Shown piece by piece: positions 8,384 to 19,231 of a stretch of DNA of 64,000 nucleotides. The stretch is taken from the NCBI GenBank assembly GCA_017448825.1, contig JAFSKR010000068.1, positions 1 through 64,000 of the forward strand, given 5' to 3'. Position 1 is the first letter of the stretch, and every line of letters begins with the position of its first letter. This DNA is from Bacteroidaceae bacterium (GTDB lineage: Bacteria; Bacteroidota; Bacteroidia; Bacteroidales; Bacteroidaceae). The position numbers were made by a program, and so were the translations under genes. The notes under the pieces were generated by a model, which was not told where the DNA came from, did not search any database, and saw only the letters and a program-made list of their open reading frames with translations.

Positions 8384-8466
8384 AACCATCCAGTCCCAAG
8401 AGTTGACAGGACATGGAGGATGCATCAGGGAAGTTGTACATTATTTATATAATACGGAAGAAGTAA

Positions 8467-9699
8467 GTGGCAAAACTAAATAAGTGTTCTTTTTGTGGTC
8501 GTACGGAGAATGAGGTCGGTCTGATGGTGTATGGCATTGATGGTTACATCTGCAATGACTGCATCGTACAGGCCAATGAAATTCTGAAGGAACATAAGAG
8601 TGGCAGAAATAAGCCCTCGGTGTTGCAGAATCTGCCTAAGCCGAAGGAAATCAAGGAGTATCTTGACCAGTATGTGATAGGGCAGGATGCAGCCAAGGTG
8701 GCACTCTCGGTGGCTGTCTATAACCACTATAAGCGACTGAACCACCCAGGGGCGGTGGATGAAGTGGAGCTGGAGAAGTCGAACATCGTCATGGTGGGAA
8801 GTACGGGCACGGGCAAGACGCTGTTGGCTCGAACGATTGCCAAGATGCTGTTGGTGCCGTTTACCATTGTTGATGCGACGGTGCTCACAGAGGCTGGATA
8901 TGTGGGCGAGGACGTGGAGAGTTTGTTGGCACGCCTTTTGCAGGCTGCTGATGGTGATGTCGCCCAAGCAGAGCGGGGTATTGTGTTCATTGATGAGATT
9001 GACAAGATTGCTCGCAAGGGTGATAACCCCAGCATCACGCGGGATGTGAGTGGCGAGGGGGTGCAGCAGGGACTGCTGAAACTGCTGGAGGGCAGTGTGG
9101 TGAATGTGCCGCCTCAGGGAGGACGCAAGCACCCCGAACAGCAGTTCATTCAAGTGGACACGAAGAATATCCTCTTTATCTGTGGTGGTGCGTTCGATGG
9201 CATCGAAAAGCGCATTGCTCAGCGTCTGAATACTCATGTGGTGGGTTTTGATGCGTCGAGGAACGTTGCCAAGATTGACAAGTCGAACATGATGCAGTAT
9301 ATTGCGCCGATGGATTTGAAGTCTTTTGGCTTGATACCCGAGATTATTGGCCGTTTACCCATCTTGACCCATCTTGATCCGTTAGACCGAACAGCGTTGC
9401 GTTCTATCTTGACAGAACCGAAAAATTCTATCGTGAAGCAATATATCAAGATGTTTGAGATAGACGGGGTGAAACTCACCTTCGAGGAACAAGTGCTTGA
9501 TTATGTGGTGGATAAGGCTGTTGAGTTCGGACTGGGGGCGCGCGGTCTCCGTTCCCTCATTGAGACCATCATGATGGAGCCGATGTTTGAGGTGCCCTCA
9601 ACAGGTGTAAGAAGTTATGTGGTTACACTCGAATTTGCACGCAAGAAAGTGGAAAGTGCCAATATGGCGGTGCTAAAAGAAAGCACAGAAGATAAGTAA
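8467..9699 (+). CDS. clpX: Clp protease ATPase subunit ClpX
   Basis: A 410-aa AAA+ unfoldase that feeds ClpP. The N-terminal zinc-binding domain has Cys7, Cys10, Cys29 and Cys32. Walker A (GSTGTGKT) is at 110-117, the GYVGEDVES pore loop at 142-150 and Walker B (VFIDEIDKI) around 171-179. The C-terminal small domain contains the sensor-2 region GLGARGLRS. The start codon is GTG at 8467, giving [11 protein letters not shown], the normal beginning of the zinc domain. No ATG could serve without losing Cys7. It is co-oriented with clpP and presumably co-transcribed. Confidence 0.96.
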   Translation: MAKLNKCSFCGRTENEVGLMVYGIDGYICNDCIVQANEILKEHKSGRNKPSVLQNLPKPKEIKEYLDQYVIGQDAAKVALSVAVYNHYKRLNHPGAVDEVELEKSNIVMVGSTGTGKTLLARTIAKMLLVPFTIVDATVLTEAGYVGEDVESLLARLLQAADGDVAQAERGIVFIDEIDKIARKGDNPSITRDVSGEGVQQGLLKLLEGSVVNVPPQGGRKHPEQQFIQVDTKNILFICGGAFDGIEKRIAQRLNTHVVGFDASRNVAKIDKSNMMQYIAPMDLKSFGLIPEIIGRLPILTHLDPLDRTALRSILTEPKNSIVKQYIKMFEIDGVKLTFEEQVLDYVVDKAVEFGLGARGLRSLIETIMMEPMFEVPSTGVRSYVVTLEFARKKVESANMAVLKESTEDK

Positions 9700-9742
9700 T
9701 TGAAAGATTTTTATCATTTAGGTACATTTTTTTCTGTTTTTC

Positions 9743-9774
9743 TTTTGAAAATACAAAACAGAGTTATAACTTTG
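9743..9774 (+). promoter_or_regulatory. Promoter of recQ
   Basis: TTTTG at 9743-9747, a 19-nt spacer and TAACTTTG at 9767-9774. The leader to the recQ ATG is about 45 nt. Confidence 0.65.
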
Positions 9775-9823
9775 TTGTTGAAAAGCATTTGAAGTTTACG
9801 TATCCTTGTAATCCAGACATAGC

Positions 9824-12412
9824 ATGAAAAAACCAGCAACCCTTCAGCAAGCGCTGAAATACTACTTTGGCTTTGACACTTTCAAGGGTGATCAAGAGGC
9901 TATCATTCAGAACCTGCTTGACCACAATGATACGTTTGTGCTGATGCCAACGGGTGGTGGCAAATCCCTTTGTTACCAGTTGCCGGCTTTGATTATGGAA
10001 GGAACTGCTATCGTTATTTCTCCGCTCATCGCCTTGATGAAGAATCAGGTAGATTCCATCAAACATATTAGCGAGGAAGATAGTGTGGCACACTTCATCA
10101 ACTCTTCTCTCAGTAAGGCAAACATTGATCAGGTGAAGGCTGACATCATGGAGGGTAAGACCAAGATGCTCTATGTGGCTCCAGAGTCCCTCACCAAGGA
10201 GGATAACGTGGAGTTCCTGCGTCAGGTGAACATCTCTTTCTTTGCGATTGATGAGGCTCATTGTATCTCGGAATGGGGACACGATTTCCGTCCCGAATAT
10301 CGCAGAATACGCCCAGTCATCAACTGGATAGCGATGGCACCTATCATTGATTTGTTTATCCCTAAGGATAAGACGAGGGCCATTCGGACATTGGCGGAAT
10401 CGTATCGTGAGCATAAGCACCGATATGATGATTTGAGCAAGGAAGCCAAGCAGTTTCCTGACCGTGTGTCTGCCAAGACACTGAATGAGTTACAGGAGCA
10501 GGTGAAGAACTTTGAGAACATGGTTCTTTTCCTTTCAGAGATGAAGGAACAAATTAAGGAGAAGTCGGACAAATATCCTCGACTGGATGGTAAATTTGTG
10601 GATGCGCTTTTGACGTTGATGCCTTCCTTCAGAAAGAACTATGCTGAATTGAAACAGCGTTTGGCTGGTGATGCTGCCATAGAGATTTTACCAGAACTTC
10701 CGTCTGATGAGGACATCAAGGCGGCTGCTGCACGTATCTACAACGCTCCAGTGATAGCATTGACAGCAACTGCCACAGATAAGGTGCGTAATGACATCAA
10801 GAAGAATCTTGGCATGGTTAATGCGCTCGATTATAAGTCATCTTTTAACCGTCCTAATCTCTATTATGAGGTTCGCCAGAAAACTGCCAATGTGGAGAAA
10901 GATATTATTAAGTTCATCAAGCAGAACTCTGGCAAGAGTGGCATCATCTATTGTCTTAGCCGTAAGAAGGTGGAAGACTTGGCAGAGGTGTTGCGTGCCA
11001 ACAACATCAAGGCGGCGGCTTATCATGCGGGTATGGACTCCAAGGACAGGACGGAAACGCAAGATGACTTCATCATGGAGCGTGTTGATGTTATAGTTGC
11101 TACGATAGCTTTTGGTATGGGCATCGACAAACCTGATGTGCGATTTGTTATCCATTATGATATTCCCAAGAGCCTTGAGGGGTACTATCAGGAGACAGGA
11201 CGTGCAGGGCGTGATGGTGGAGAGGGGCAGTGCCTTACTTTCTATTGCCGAAAAGACCTTGAGAAATTGGAGCGTTTCATGAAGGACAAGACTCCAGCAG
11301 AGAAGGATATTGGCAGTCACTTGTTAGGTGAGATTTCATCCTATTGTGAGTCGTCTGTGTGTAGAAGGAAGATGCTGCTTCATTACTTTGGAGAAGTGTA
11401 TGAGAAGGATAATTGTGGCAATTGCGATAATTGTTTGCATCCGAAAACGAAGATAGATGCTCAAGAAAATCTGCTGCTTGCCATGCAGGTGATTCTGGCT
11501 GTGAAGGAAAATTTCAGGCAGGAGCATATCGTCGGCATTTTACGTGGTGAGGAGAATGATGATATTCTCAGTCACAACCATGACCAGATGGAGTTGTTTG
11601 GTTCTGGTGCTGATGTGGAGATGCCGATGTGGAACGCCATTTTCAGTCAGGCTTGTTTGGAAGGATATATAGAGAAGGAGGTGGAGAGCTACGGAATCTT
11701 GAAACTGACGAAGGCTGGCAAGAAGTATATGAAGAAGCCTGTGCCGTTCTTGATTGTTGAGGATAATGATTTTGACGATGACTTTGATGACAGCAACGAG
11801 CAAGGAGGTACGGGGGTGACAGACGAGGCTCTTTATCAGATGCTGGTTGATTTGCGGAAGAAGATAGCTCATAGATTTGATGTTCCGCCTTATGTGGTCT
11901 TTCAAGATATCTCTTTGGAATCAATGGCGACACTTTATCCCATCAATGAGGAAGAGTTGCAGAACATACCTGGTGTGGGTGCAGGTAAGGCTAAACGCTA
12001 TGGTGGGGAATTCTGCAAACTTATCAAGAAGCATTGTGAAGATAATGATATCGTCCGTCCGACAGACATGAGAGTTCGGACTGTCGCTAATAAGTCGAAA
12101 GTGAAAGTGAAGATTATACAAGCCATTGACCGCAAAGTTGACCTTGAAGAAATTGCGAAGGCGAACGGTCTTGACTTTGAGGAGCTTCTTTCCGAGATGG
12201 AGGCTATTGTCTATAGTGGCACCAAATTGAACATCGATTATTATTTTGAGGATATTGACATGGACGAAGATGTCATTGATGAAATCTACGATTATTTCCG
12301 CGACAGCGAGACCGATGACATCGATACGGCGTTGGATAATTTGGATAGCAATATCTACGAGGAGGACATTCGTCTTGTCCGTATCAAGTTCATTAGCGAA
12401 ATGGCGAACTGA
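9824..12412 (+). CDS. recQ: RecQ helicase with internal insertion
   Basis: A 3'-5' DNA helicase for recombination and fork repair. At 862 aa it is longer than the ~600-730 aa common in the family. Motif I TGGGKS is at 43-48 and DEAH at 143-146, followed by the RecQ signature [14 protein letters not shown]. The next expected block, ALTATAT, comes only at ~312, because about 136 charged, helical residues (~171-306) separate it. The second helicase lobe, a Cys-rich zinc subdomain (CGNCDNC), a winged helix and an HRDC domain (around 675-745) follow. An acidic HTH-like C-terminus completes the protein. The frame is open throughout, so this is a real insertion and not a frameshift. Confidence 0.92.
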   Translation: MKKPATLQQALKYYFGFDTFKGDQEAIIQNLLDHNDTFVLMPTGGGKSLCYQLPALIMEGTAIVISPLIALMKNQVDSIKHISEEDSVAHFINSSLSKANIDQVKADIMEGKTKMLYVAPESLTKEDNVEFLRQVNISFFAIDEAHCISEWGHDFRPEYRRIRPVINWIAMAPIIDLFIPKDKTRAIRTLAESYREHKHRYDDLSKEAKQFPDRVSAKTLNELQEQVKNFENMVLFLSEMKEQIKEKSDKYPRLDGKFVDALLTLMPSFRKNYAELKQRLAGDAAIEILPELPSDEDIKAAAARIYNAPVIALTATATDKVRNDIKKNLGMVNALDYKSSFNRPNLYYEVRQKTANVEKDIIKFIKQNSGKSGIIYCLSRKKVEDLAEVLRANNIKAAAYHAGMDSKDRTETQDDFIMERVDVIVATIAFGMGIDKPDVRFVIHYDIPKSLEGYYQETGRAGRDGGEGQCLTFYCRKDLEKLERFMKDKTPAEKDIGSHLLGEISSYCESSVCRRKMLLHYFGEVYEKDNCGNCDNCLHPKTKIDAQENLLLAMQVILAVKENFRQEHIVGILRGEENDDILSHNHDQMELFGSGADVEMPMWNAIFSQACLEGYIEKEVESYGILKLTKAGKKYMKKPVPFLIVEDNDFDDDFDDSNEQGGTGVTDEALYQMLVDLRKKIAHRFDVPPYVVFQDISLESMATLYPINEEELQNIPGVGAGKAKRYGGEFCKLIKKHCEDNDIVRPTDMRVRTVANKSKVKVKIIQAIDRKVDLEEIAKANGLDFEELLSEMEAIVYSGTKLNIDYYFEDIDMDEDVIDEIYDYFRDSETDDIDTALDNLDSNIYEEDIRLVRIKFISEMAN

Positions 12413-12420
12413 GTGTTGCC

Positions 12421-12516
12421 AAACTGAAAACTAAAACTGGAAGCTAAAAGTGCGAATTACTTGCCATTTGGATGGGGTAATATCAACTTTTAGTTTTTAG
12501 TTTTTAGTTTTTAGTT
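12421..12516. repeat. 7-mer repeat hairpin after recQ
   Basis: Two 31-nt arms, 12421-12451 and 12486-12516, are largely complementary. The right arm is four to five copies of the heptamer TAGTTTT. The left arm is its degenerate complement (CTAAAA units). It sits just after recQ and before the guaB promoter, where it could act as a terminator. A hairpin of the same design but different heptamer lies at 45145-45247. Confidence 0.6.
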
Positions 12517-12523
12517 CATTTTC

Positions 12524-12554
12524 TTTGTCTTGTCGCAAAAAAGTTATACCTTTG
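12524..12554 (+). promoter_or_regulatory. Promoter of guaB
   Basis: TTTG at 12524-12527 and TACCTTTG at 12547-12554, with a 19-nt spacer. The ATG follows 22 nt later. Confidence 0.65.
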
Positions 12555-12564
12555 CATGCAATAA

Positions 12565-14055
<1,491 letters not shown>

Positions 14056-14120
14056 TCGTTCCCCTCTTTTGATAGGACGTTTTTGTCTCATCATACATTT
14101 TAAGTTTAGACTCATGTGTT

Positions 14121-14156
14121 CAGAGGAATCTTTAGTTGAACTAAGGGATTCCTCTG
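14121..14156. terminator. Hairpin downstream of guaB
   Basis: CAGAGGAATC (14121-14130) pairs perfectly with GATTCCTCTG (14147-14156). An inner TTAGT/ACTAA pair lengthens the stem. T-rich sequence starts about 20 nt further on. It is a likely guaB terminator. The remaining 14160-14330 shows no gene. Confidence 0.5.
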
Positions 14157-14332
14157 ACTCTATATGATATACCCTTCTTTTTTTGTACTCCGTTGTCAGA
14201 CGGGTAGAAGGCTACGTGCAAGAAGGGACGACGTGAGTGCACATAACGGGTGTTAATATGGTATAGAAGACGAACTGTTGTGTGTGGAGGGCACTTTGGC
14301 TCGACAATAAAAGTTAAAACTTTAGGTTTTAC

Positions 14333-14363
14333 TTTGTATTGTCCTTGCTTATTTGTAACTTTG
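14333..14363 (+). promoter_or_regulatory. Promoter of the PpiC/SurA operon
   Basis: TTTG at 14333-14336 and TAACTTTG at 14356-14363, spaced 19 nt. The ATG lies 35 nt further on. It probably serves the run from 14399 to 21124. Confidence 0.7.
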
Positions 14364-14398
14364 CACCCAAATGTGAATAAAAGAATCAAATCAAGAAA

Positions 14399-15835
14399 AT
14401 GAAGAAGATAGTATTAACAGCAATGACTGTGGCATTGGGTCTCTCTGCTATGGCACAAACAGCCGATCCTGTCATCATGAGCATCAATGGAAAGAACATC
14501 ACCAGGAGTGAATTTGAGTATTCGTTTAATAAGAATAATTCAGATGGTGTGTTGGATAAAAAGAATGTGGAAGAATATGTTCCTCTGTTTGTCGATTTCA
14601 AATTGAAGGTGGCAGAAGCGGAAAATCAGCGAATTGATACGTTGACAAGTATTCGTAAGGAACTGGATGGCTATAAAGAACAGATGGTGGTTCCTACATT
14701 GGTGGATTCTGCTTTCATCGAGCGTGAGGCTCGCAAAACGTATGACCAGACTGCTGCTCGTTTTGAGGGGCAGGATTTGTTGACAGCAAGTCACATTTTG
14801 GTGTTATTGCGCCAAGATGCTACGGCAGAGCAGGAGGCAGCGGGCAAGGCACGTATTGACAGCATTTATGAGGTGCTGAAGGCTGTGCCAAAGGAACAAT
14901 TAGCAGAGCGTTTTGCTGAATTGGCGAAGGAGAAAAGTGACGACAAGGGTAGTGCACAACGTGGCGGCGCATTGGGGCAGTTTGGCAAAGGCATGATGAT
15001 TCCGGACTTTGAAAATGCTGCATTCGCACTGAAAGCAGGTGAAATGTCGGCTCCAGTGAAGAGCACAGTGGGTTATCACCTTATTTATATGACAGATCGT
15101 CATCCATTTGAACCTTATGAGTTCCACCATGACAATATCATCAAGTTCCTTGAGCAGCGTGGCATTCGTGAGGCATCTGCCAATGCTTATATTGATTCGA
15201 TTGCTCAGCAGAAGGGCTGTTCGCGTGCAGAGGTGATAGATGAATTGCATCAAGGTGTGATGGCCAAAGACTCTGAACAACGCTATCTTTCCCAAGAATA
15301 CTATGATGGTACATTGATGTATGAGGTGACCAAGAAGGATGTATGGGACAAGGCACAGCTGGATGTGGAAGGTCAAGAGGCTTATTTCCAAGCCAATAAG
15401 AAGGACTATGCATGGGATGCTCCACGATTCTGTGGTATCGTCATCCATGCAAAGGATGCTGCCACGATGGCTAAGGCTAAGAAAGTTCTGAAAGGTGTGG
15501 CTGAAGAAGATTATGCCAAGACAGTGGTGTCTGCTCTGAATAACGACTCGGTGAAGGTGGTGCGTGTGGAGAAAGGTCTTTTCAAGCAAGGTGATAATGC
15601 TAATGTGGACAAACTGGTTTTCAAACAAAAGGCTGAACTGAAACCTATGACCGATTATCCCGTGACGGATGTGTATGGCAAGGTGGCAAAGGCTCCTCGT
15701 ACTTATAAGGATGTGAAAGGACAGTTGACGACTGACTATCAGTCCATGATGGAGAAGCAGTGGGTGGATGAACTTCGTAAAAAATATACAGTTGTAGTGT
15801 TTGAGGATGTGGTGAAAACAGTGAACAATCATTAA
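14399..15835 (+). CDS. Periplasmic PpiC-type prolyl isomerase
   Basis: A 478-aa secreted protein with a signal peptide ending near MAQ (residues 1-20). A parvulin (PpiC) domain lies around residues 125-230: the ASHILVLL strand, a GGALGQFGKGMMIPDFENA stretch and VGYHLIYMTDR. The N-terminal ~100 residues and the long C-terminus are helical SurA-like chaperone parts. Such proteins help outer-membrane proteins to fold in the periplasm. The next gene encodes a second, distinct SurA-like protein only 2 nt downstream. Both precede an OstA-like gene, so the group looks like an envelope-biogenesis operon. Confidence 0.9.
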   Translation: MKKIVLTAMTVALGLSAMAQTADPVIMSINGKNITRSEFEYSFNKNNSDGVLDKKNVEEYVPLFVDFKLKVAEAENQRIDTLTSIRKELDGYKEQMVVPTLVDSAFIEREARKTYDQTAARFEGQDLLTASHILVLLRQDATAEQEAAGKARIDSIYEVLKAVPKEQLAERFAELAKEKSDDKGSAQRGGALGQFGKGMMIPDFENAAFALKAGEMSAPVKSTVGYHLIYMTDRHPFEPYEFHHDNIIKFLEQRGIREASANAYIDSIAQQKGCSRAEVIDELHQGVMAKDSEQRYLSQEYYDGTLMYEVTKKDVWDKAQLDVEGQEAYFQANKKDYAWDAPRFCGIVIHAKDAATMAKAKKVLKGVAEEDYAKTVVSALNNDSVKVVRVEKGLFKQGDNANVDKLVFKQKAELKPMTDYPVTDVYGKVAKAPRTYKDVKGQLTTDYQSMMEKQWVDELRKKYTVVVFEDVVKTVNNH

Positions 15836-15837
15836 GA

Positions 15838-17187
15838 ATGAATATGCGTAGAATCTTGATAGGATGCTTTGTGTTGTTGTCGTTGGGTGCATCTGCACAA
15901 AGTCGTGACAATGTCATTGATGAGGTGATTTGGGTGGTAGGAGATGAGGCCATTCTTCGCTCGGATGTGGAAACGGCACGTATAGAAGCTTTGCAGCAAG
16001 GACAGCGCTGGGATGGTGACCCTTATTGTGTGATTCCTGAACAATTGGCCATACAAAAATTGTTTCTCCATCAGGCAGCTATCGACTCTGTGGAAGTGTC
16101 GGATGCAGATGTGTTTAGAAAGGTGGATAGTGAAATCAACAACAATATCATGAGTGTGGGATCGAGGGAGAAGCTGGAGGAATATATAGGAATGTCTATT
16201 TCACAGTATAGGGAACGCCTTTATAATTTGTTGAGAGACAGGGAAATGGTGCAGGAGGTTCAACGTGGCTTGGTGGAACATATTAAGGTGACACCTGCTC
16301 AGGTGCGCCGCTATTTTAGGGAAATGCCAGAAGATAGCATCCCCTTCGTGCCGACCCGGGTGGAGTGTCAGATTATTACGAGGGATCCTGTTGTTCCACA
16401 AGAGGAGATAGATCGTGTTAAGGATGAACTCCGTAGTTACACAGAACGCATCAATAGTGGTTCTGCACAGTTCTCGACGCTGGCGTTATTGTATTCGGAG
16501 GATAAGGAGTCTGCCAAGAATGGTGGTGAGTTGGGTTTTGCAAATCGTGGTGATTATGTGCCAGAGTTTTCAAATGTGGCATTTAATCTGACGGATCCTA
16601 AAGCGGTGTCGAAGATAGTGGAAACGGAATATGGATTTCATATCATTCAGTTGATAGAAAAACGCGGTGACATGATTAATTGTCGTCACATTTTGTTGAA
16701 ACCTCGTGTTACGATGGAGGCATTGCAGCAGTGTATCAACGATTTGGATACAATCTCGGATGAAATTAGGAGAGGAGTCTATACGTTCGATGAAAGTACC
16801 GCTATCGTGTCATCGGACAAAGATACAAGGAACAATCGTGGTTTATTGTATAACAGGATGATGGGTTCGTCAAAATTTGAAATGAAAGACCTTCCAGTAG
16901 AAGTTGCACGTGCCGTAGCTGGTTTACAAGTCGGTGAAATATCGAAACCGTTCATCATGAATAGTAAAGGTAAAGAGGTAGTTGCCATTGCCAAACTGAA
17001 GAGCCGTGTGAATGGGCATCGGGCGACCATGACAGATGACTATCAAGAATTGCAGGATGTAGTGGTGGGCAAATTAAGTGAAGAAAAGTTGGAGAGTTGG
17101 ATACGTGAGAAGCAGCAGGCAACTTATGTTCGTATCAATGAGGATTGGAAGAACTGTGAGTTTCAATACCCAGGATGGATTAAGTAA
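15838..17187 (+). CDS. SurA-like periplasmic chaperone
   Basis: A 449-aa secreted peptidyl-prolyl isomerase and chaperone. The signal peptide ends near GASAQ. The mature N-terminus (VIDEVIWVVGDEAILRSDVE) is the classic SurA start. Parvulin domains follow: one around residues 170-275 (VECQIITRD ... GFHIIQLIEKRG), then a more diverged second unit (CRHILLKP near 280). The first ATG is at 15838, and an internal ATG at 15844 (MRRILIG) would serve equally. It is probably translationally coupled to the upstream PpiC gene, with 2 nt between stop and start. Confidence 0.9.
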   Translation: MNMRRILIGCFVLLSLGASAQSRDNVIDEVIWVVGDEAILRSDVETARIEALQQGQRWDGDPYCVIPEQLAIQKLFLHQAAIDSVEVSDADVFRKVDSEINNNIMSVGSREKLEEYIGMSISQYRERLYNLLRDREMVQEVQRGLVEHIKVTPAQVRRYFREMPEDSIPFVPTRVECQIITRDPVVPQEEIDRVKDELRSYTERINSGSAQFSTLALLYSEDKESAKNGGELGFANRGDYVPEFSNVAFNLTDPKAVSKIVETEYGFHIIQLIEKRGDMINCRHILLKPRVTMEALQQCINDLDTISDEIRRGVYTFDESTAIVSSDKDTRNNRGLLYNRMMGSSKFEMKDLPVEVARAVAGLQVGEISKPFIMNSKGKEVVAIAKLKSRVNGHRATMTDDYQELQDVVVGKLSEEKLESWIREKQQATYVRINEDWKNCEFQYPGWIK

Positions 17188-17214
17188 GAACGGAGGCTTC
17201 TATGTGCATGACTT

Positions 17215-18852
17215 ATGAAGAAGGACGGGACAAACATACGGGAAAGATTGTTGATAGGCACGATGTGTCTGTCAGTCTTTTGTCTGTTGTTGGCTGCTCC
17301 CGCTCCACCAGATGACAAGTCCAGAAAGAAATCAAGCGAAGAGGTGAAACTGATTCATAGTGATGTGTTGTACAAGAACCAACAAGATGTACATGCTGAT
17401 GTGCTGGTGGGACATGTGAAGCTTTATCATGACGGAATGTATTTGGATTGTGATAGTGCAAGATTTTATAAGGATGATAATACTTTCAATGCTTACGGTC
17501 ATGTGAAAATGGTGCAGGGAGATACGTTAACCTTAACGAGTGACACTTTGTTGTATAATGGCACCATGATGCAGGCTCATGCACAGGGAAATGCCGTGTT
17601 GATTCATCGCAAGACAAAACTGATGACTTCGGTGATTGACTATGACCGTCTGGAAGGTGTGGGCTTTTATCCGCAGCATGGTACATTGTATGATGAGGAT
17701 AATGTCTTGGACTCTGACTATGGACAATATACACCGTCATTGAATGAGGCTATTTTTAAAGATAATGTGATGGTGGAAAATCCTAAGTTCGAACTAAAAA
17801 CGAATGAGTTGTTTTATTATACAAACACGAAAGTTGCGAAGATTGTTTCGGAAACAAACATTATCTCGACGGACAGTACTTTTGTGTATGCGGTTCGTGG
17901 TGACTACGATACACAGACGGGGCAAGCGAGTTTGATGGATCGGTCTCATGTCTATAAAGATATGCGTGACATTGTGGGGGACAGCCTTTATGCGGATGAT
18001 GAAAGAGGTGTGAGTGAAGCATTCGGGAATGTTGTATTGACGGATGTGGAAAACAAGTGCATGCTGACGGGTAACTATTGTCGCTATGAGGATAGTCTTG
18101 GCGTGGCAGTGGCGACTGACAGTGCGGTGTGTTATGAGTTTTCGGGACCAGATACTTTGTATATACATGGTGATACGCTCCGAATGGTGACTTATCATCA
18201 AAAAACGGATTCGGTATATCATGATCTATTCGCATACCATAAGGTTAGAATGTTCAGAAATGACTTTCAGGGAGTGTGTGACTCGTTAGTGACTCATGAA
18301 TTGGATTCGTGTACTTATCTGTATGGTCAACCGATTTTGTGGAATGAGGGGCAACAGGTGTTTGGTGAGGAAATCAGAGTGTATAACAATGACAGCACTG
18401 TTGATTGGATACATATCATCAATCAAGCTATGACCATCGAACAACTTGATTCTGTGTCGTACAACCAAGTGTCATCGAAAGAGATGTTCTGTTATTTTGT
18501 GAATGGTGTGATGGAACATAACAATGCGAAAGGCAATGTCTATGTTTGTTACTATATGGTGGAGTCGGATGGAAATAGAATTGGAATGAATTATACGGAA
18601 ACACCAGAGATGAATCTTTATATGGAGAACAAAAAAGTGCACAAGATATGGATGTCCACACCATCAGGTACGATGTACCCTCCTTTTGCCATTCCTGAAG
18701 ATAAACGATATCTCGCAGGATTTGGATGGTTTGATTACATCCGTCCGAAAGATAAGGATGATATTTTTGATTGGAAGGAGAAACCGAAAGGGCAGGTGCT
18801 ACAAAAGACGGAACAGAAGTTTGTGCCGAAGCAACGATTGGAAGACCTGTGA
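17215..18852 (+). CDS. OstA/LptA-like envelope protein
   Basis: A 545-aa secreted protein with the OstA-like beta-jellyroll repeat pattern (LptA/LptD N-terminal family). Repeated strands of the type VxGxVxLYHDGMYLDCDSARFY and GNAVLIHRKTKLMTSVIDYD fill residues 45-400. An N-terminal hydrophobic segment (residues 13-27) is the export signal. It most likely takes part in moving lipopolysaccharide across the periplasm, as a bridge protein or an LptD-associated factor. It lacks the large C-terminal barrel of a full LptD. It is preceded by two periplasmic chaperones and followed by a small membrane protein and mutL. Family assignment fairly sure; exact partner inferred. Confidence 0.8.
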   Translation: MKKDGTNIRERLLIGTMCLSVFCLLLAAPAPPDDKSRKKSSEEVKLIHSDVLYKNQQDVHADVLVGHVKLYHDGMYLDCDSARFYKDDNTFNAYGHVKMVQGDTLTLTSDTLLYNGTMMQAHAQGNAVLIHRKTKLMTSVIDYDRLEGVGFYPQHGTLYDEDNVLDSDYGQYTPSLNEAIFKDNVMVENPKFELKTNELFYYTNTKVAKIVSETNIISTDSTFVYAVRGDYDTQTGQASLMDRSHVYKDMRDIVGDSLYADDERGVSEAFGNVVLTDVENKCMLTGNYCRYEDSLGVAVATDSAVCYEFSGPDTLYIHGDTLRMVTYHQKTDSVYHDLFAYHKVRMFRNDFQGVCDSLVTHELDSCTYLYGQPILWNEGQQVFGEEIRVYNNDSTVDWIHIINQAMTIEQLDSVSYNQVSSKEMFCYFVNGVMEHNNAKGNVYVCYYMVESDGNRIGMNYTETPEMNLYMENKKVHKIWMSTPSGTMYPPFAIPEDKRYLAGFGWFDYIRPKDKDDIFDWKEKPKGQVLQKTEQKFVPKQRLEDL

Positions 18853-18915
18853 TGTGTGTGTCATCCGAAAAGTGTCTGGATTTTAGTATTATATATAAAT
18901 AATGTGTAGAAGGAT

Positions 18916-19212
18916 ATGGGTTTGTTTTCAGTAAGAAAGCCTCGAGGTTTTCGACACAATTATATTTATTATGACCCTCGCAAGGAGAAACTAAAGGAAA
19001 TTGATGAACGGGCCAAACGCGAACTGGGGTTGTTGCCTCCGAAGGAATTCTCGCCAGAAGATATTCGTGGAAAATTCGTACAGGCGACGACACATCTGAA
19101 GCGTCGCAAGGAGAGTGGCAAGAAGCCCCTGTCATACGGCGTGCTTATCATCGCGATTGTGTTGCTGTTGTTGCTAATGCGCTATCTCTATACGGGTCAA
19201 TTGTTTTTTTGA
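18916..19212 (+). CDS. Small tail-anchored membrane protein
   Basis: A 98-aa protein of unknown function. The first ~70 residues are strongly basic and acidic (RKPRGFRHNYIYYDPRKEKL). One C-terminal hydrophobic helix follows at about residues 74-93 (YGVLIIAIVLLLLLMRYLY), giving a cytoplasmic domain with a C-terminal anchor. It lies between the OstA-like gene and mutL, and its stop is 19 nt before the mutL start. I cannot name a role. Confidence 0.75.
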   Translation: MGLFSVRKPRGFRHNYIYYDPRKEKLKEIDERAKRELGLLPPKEFSPEDIRGKFVQATTHLKRRKESGKKPLSYGVLIIAIVLLLLLMRYLYTGQLFF

Positions 19213-19231
19213 ACTTAAACAGAACTGAACA

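Noticed and set aside
10334..10741. An intein or a frameshift in recQ
   Set aside because: No intein splice residues or endonuclease motifs are visible, and the reading frame is continuous across the segment.
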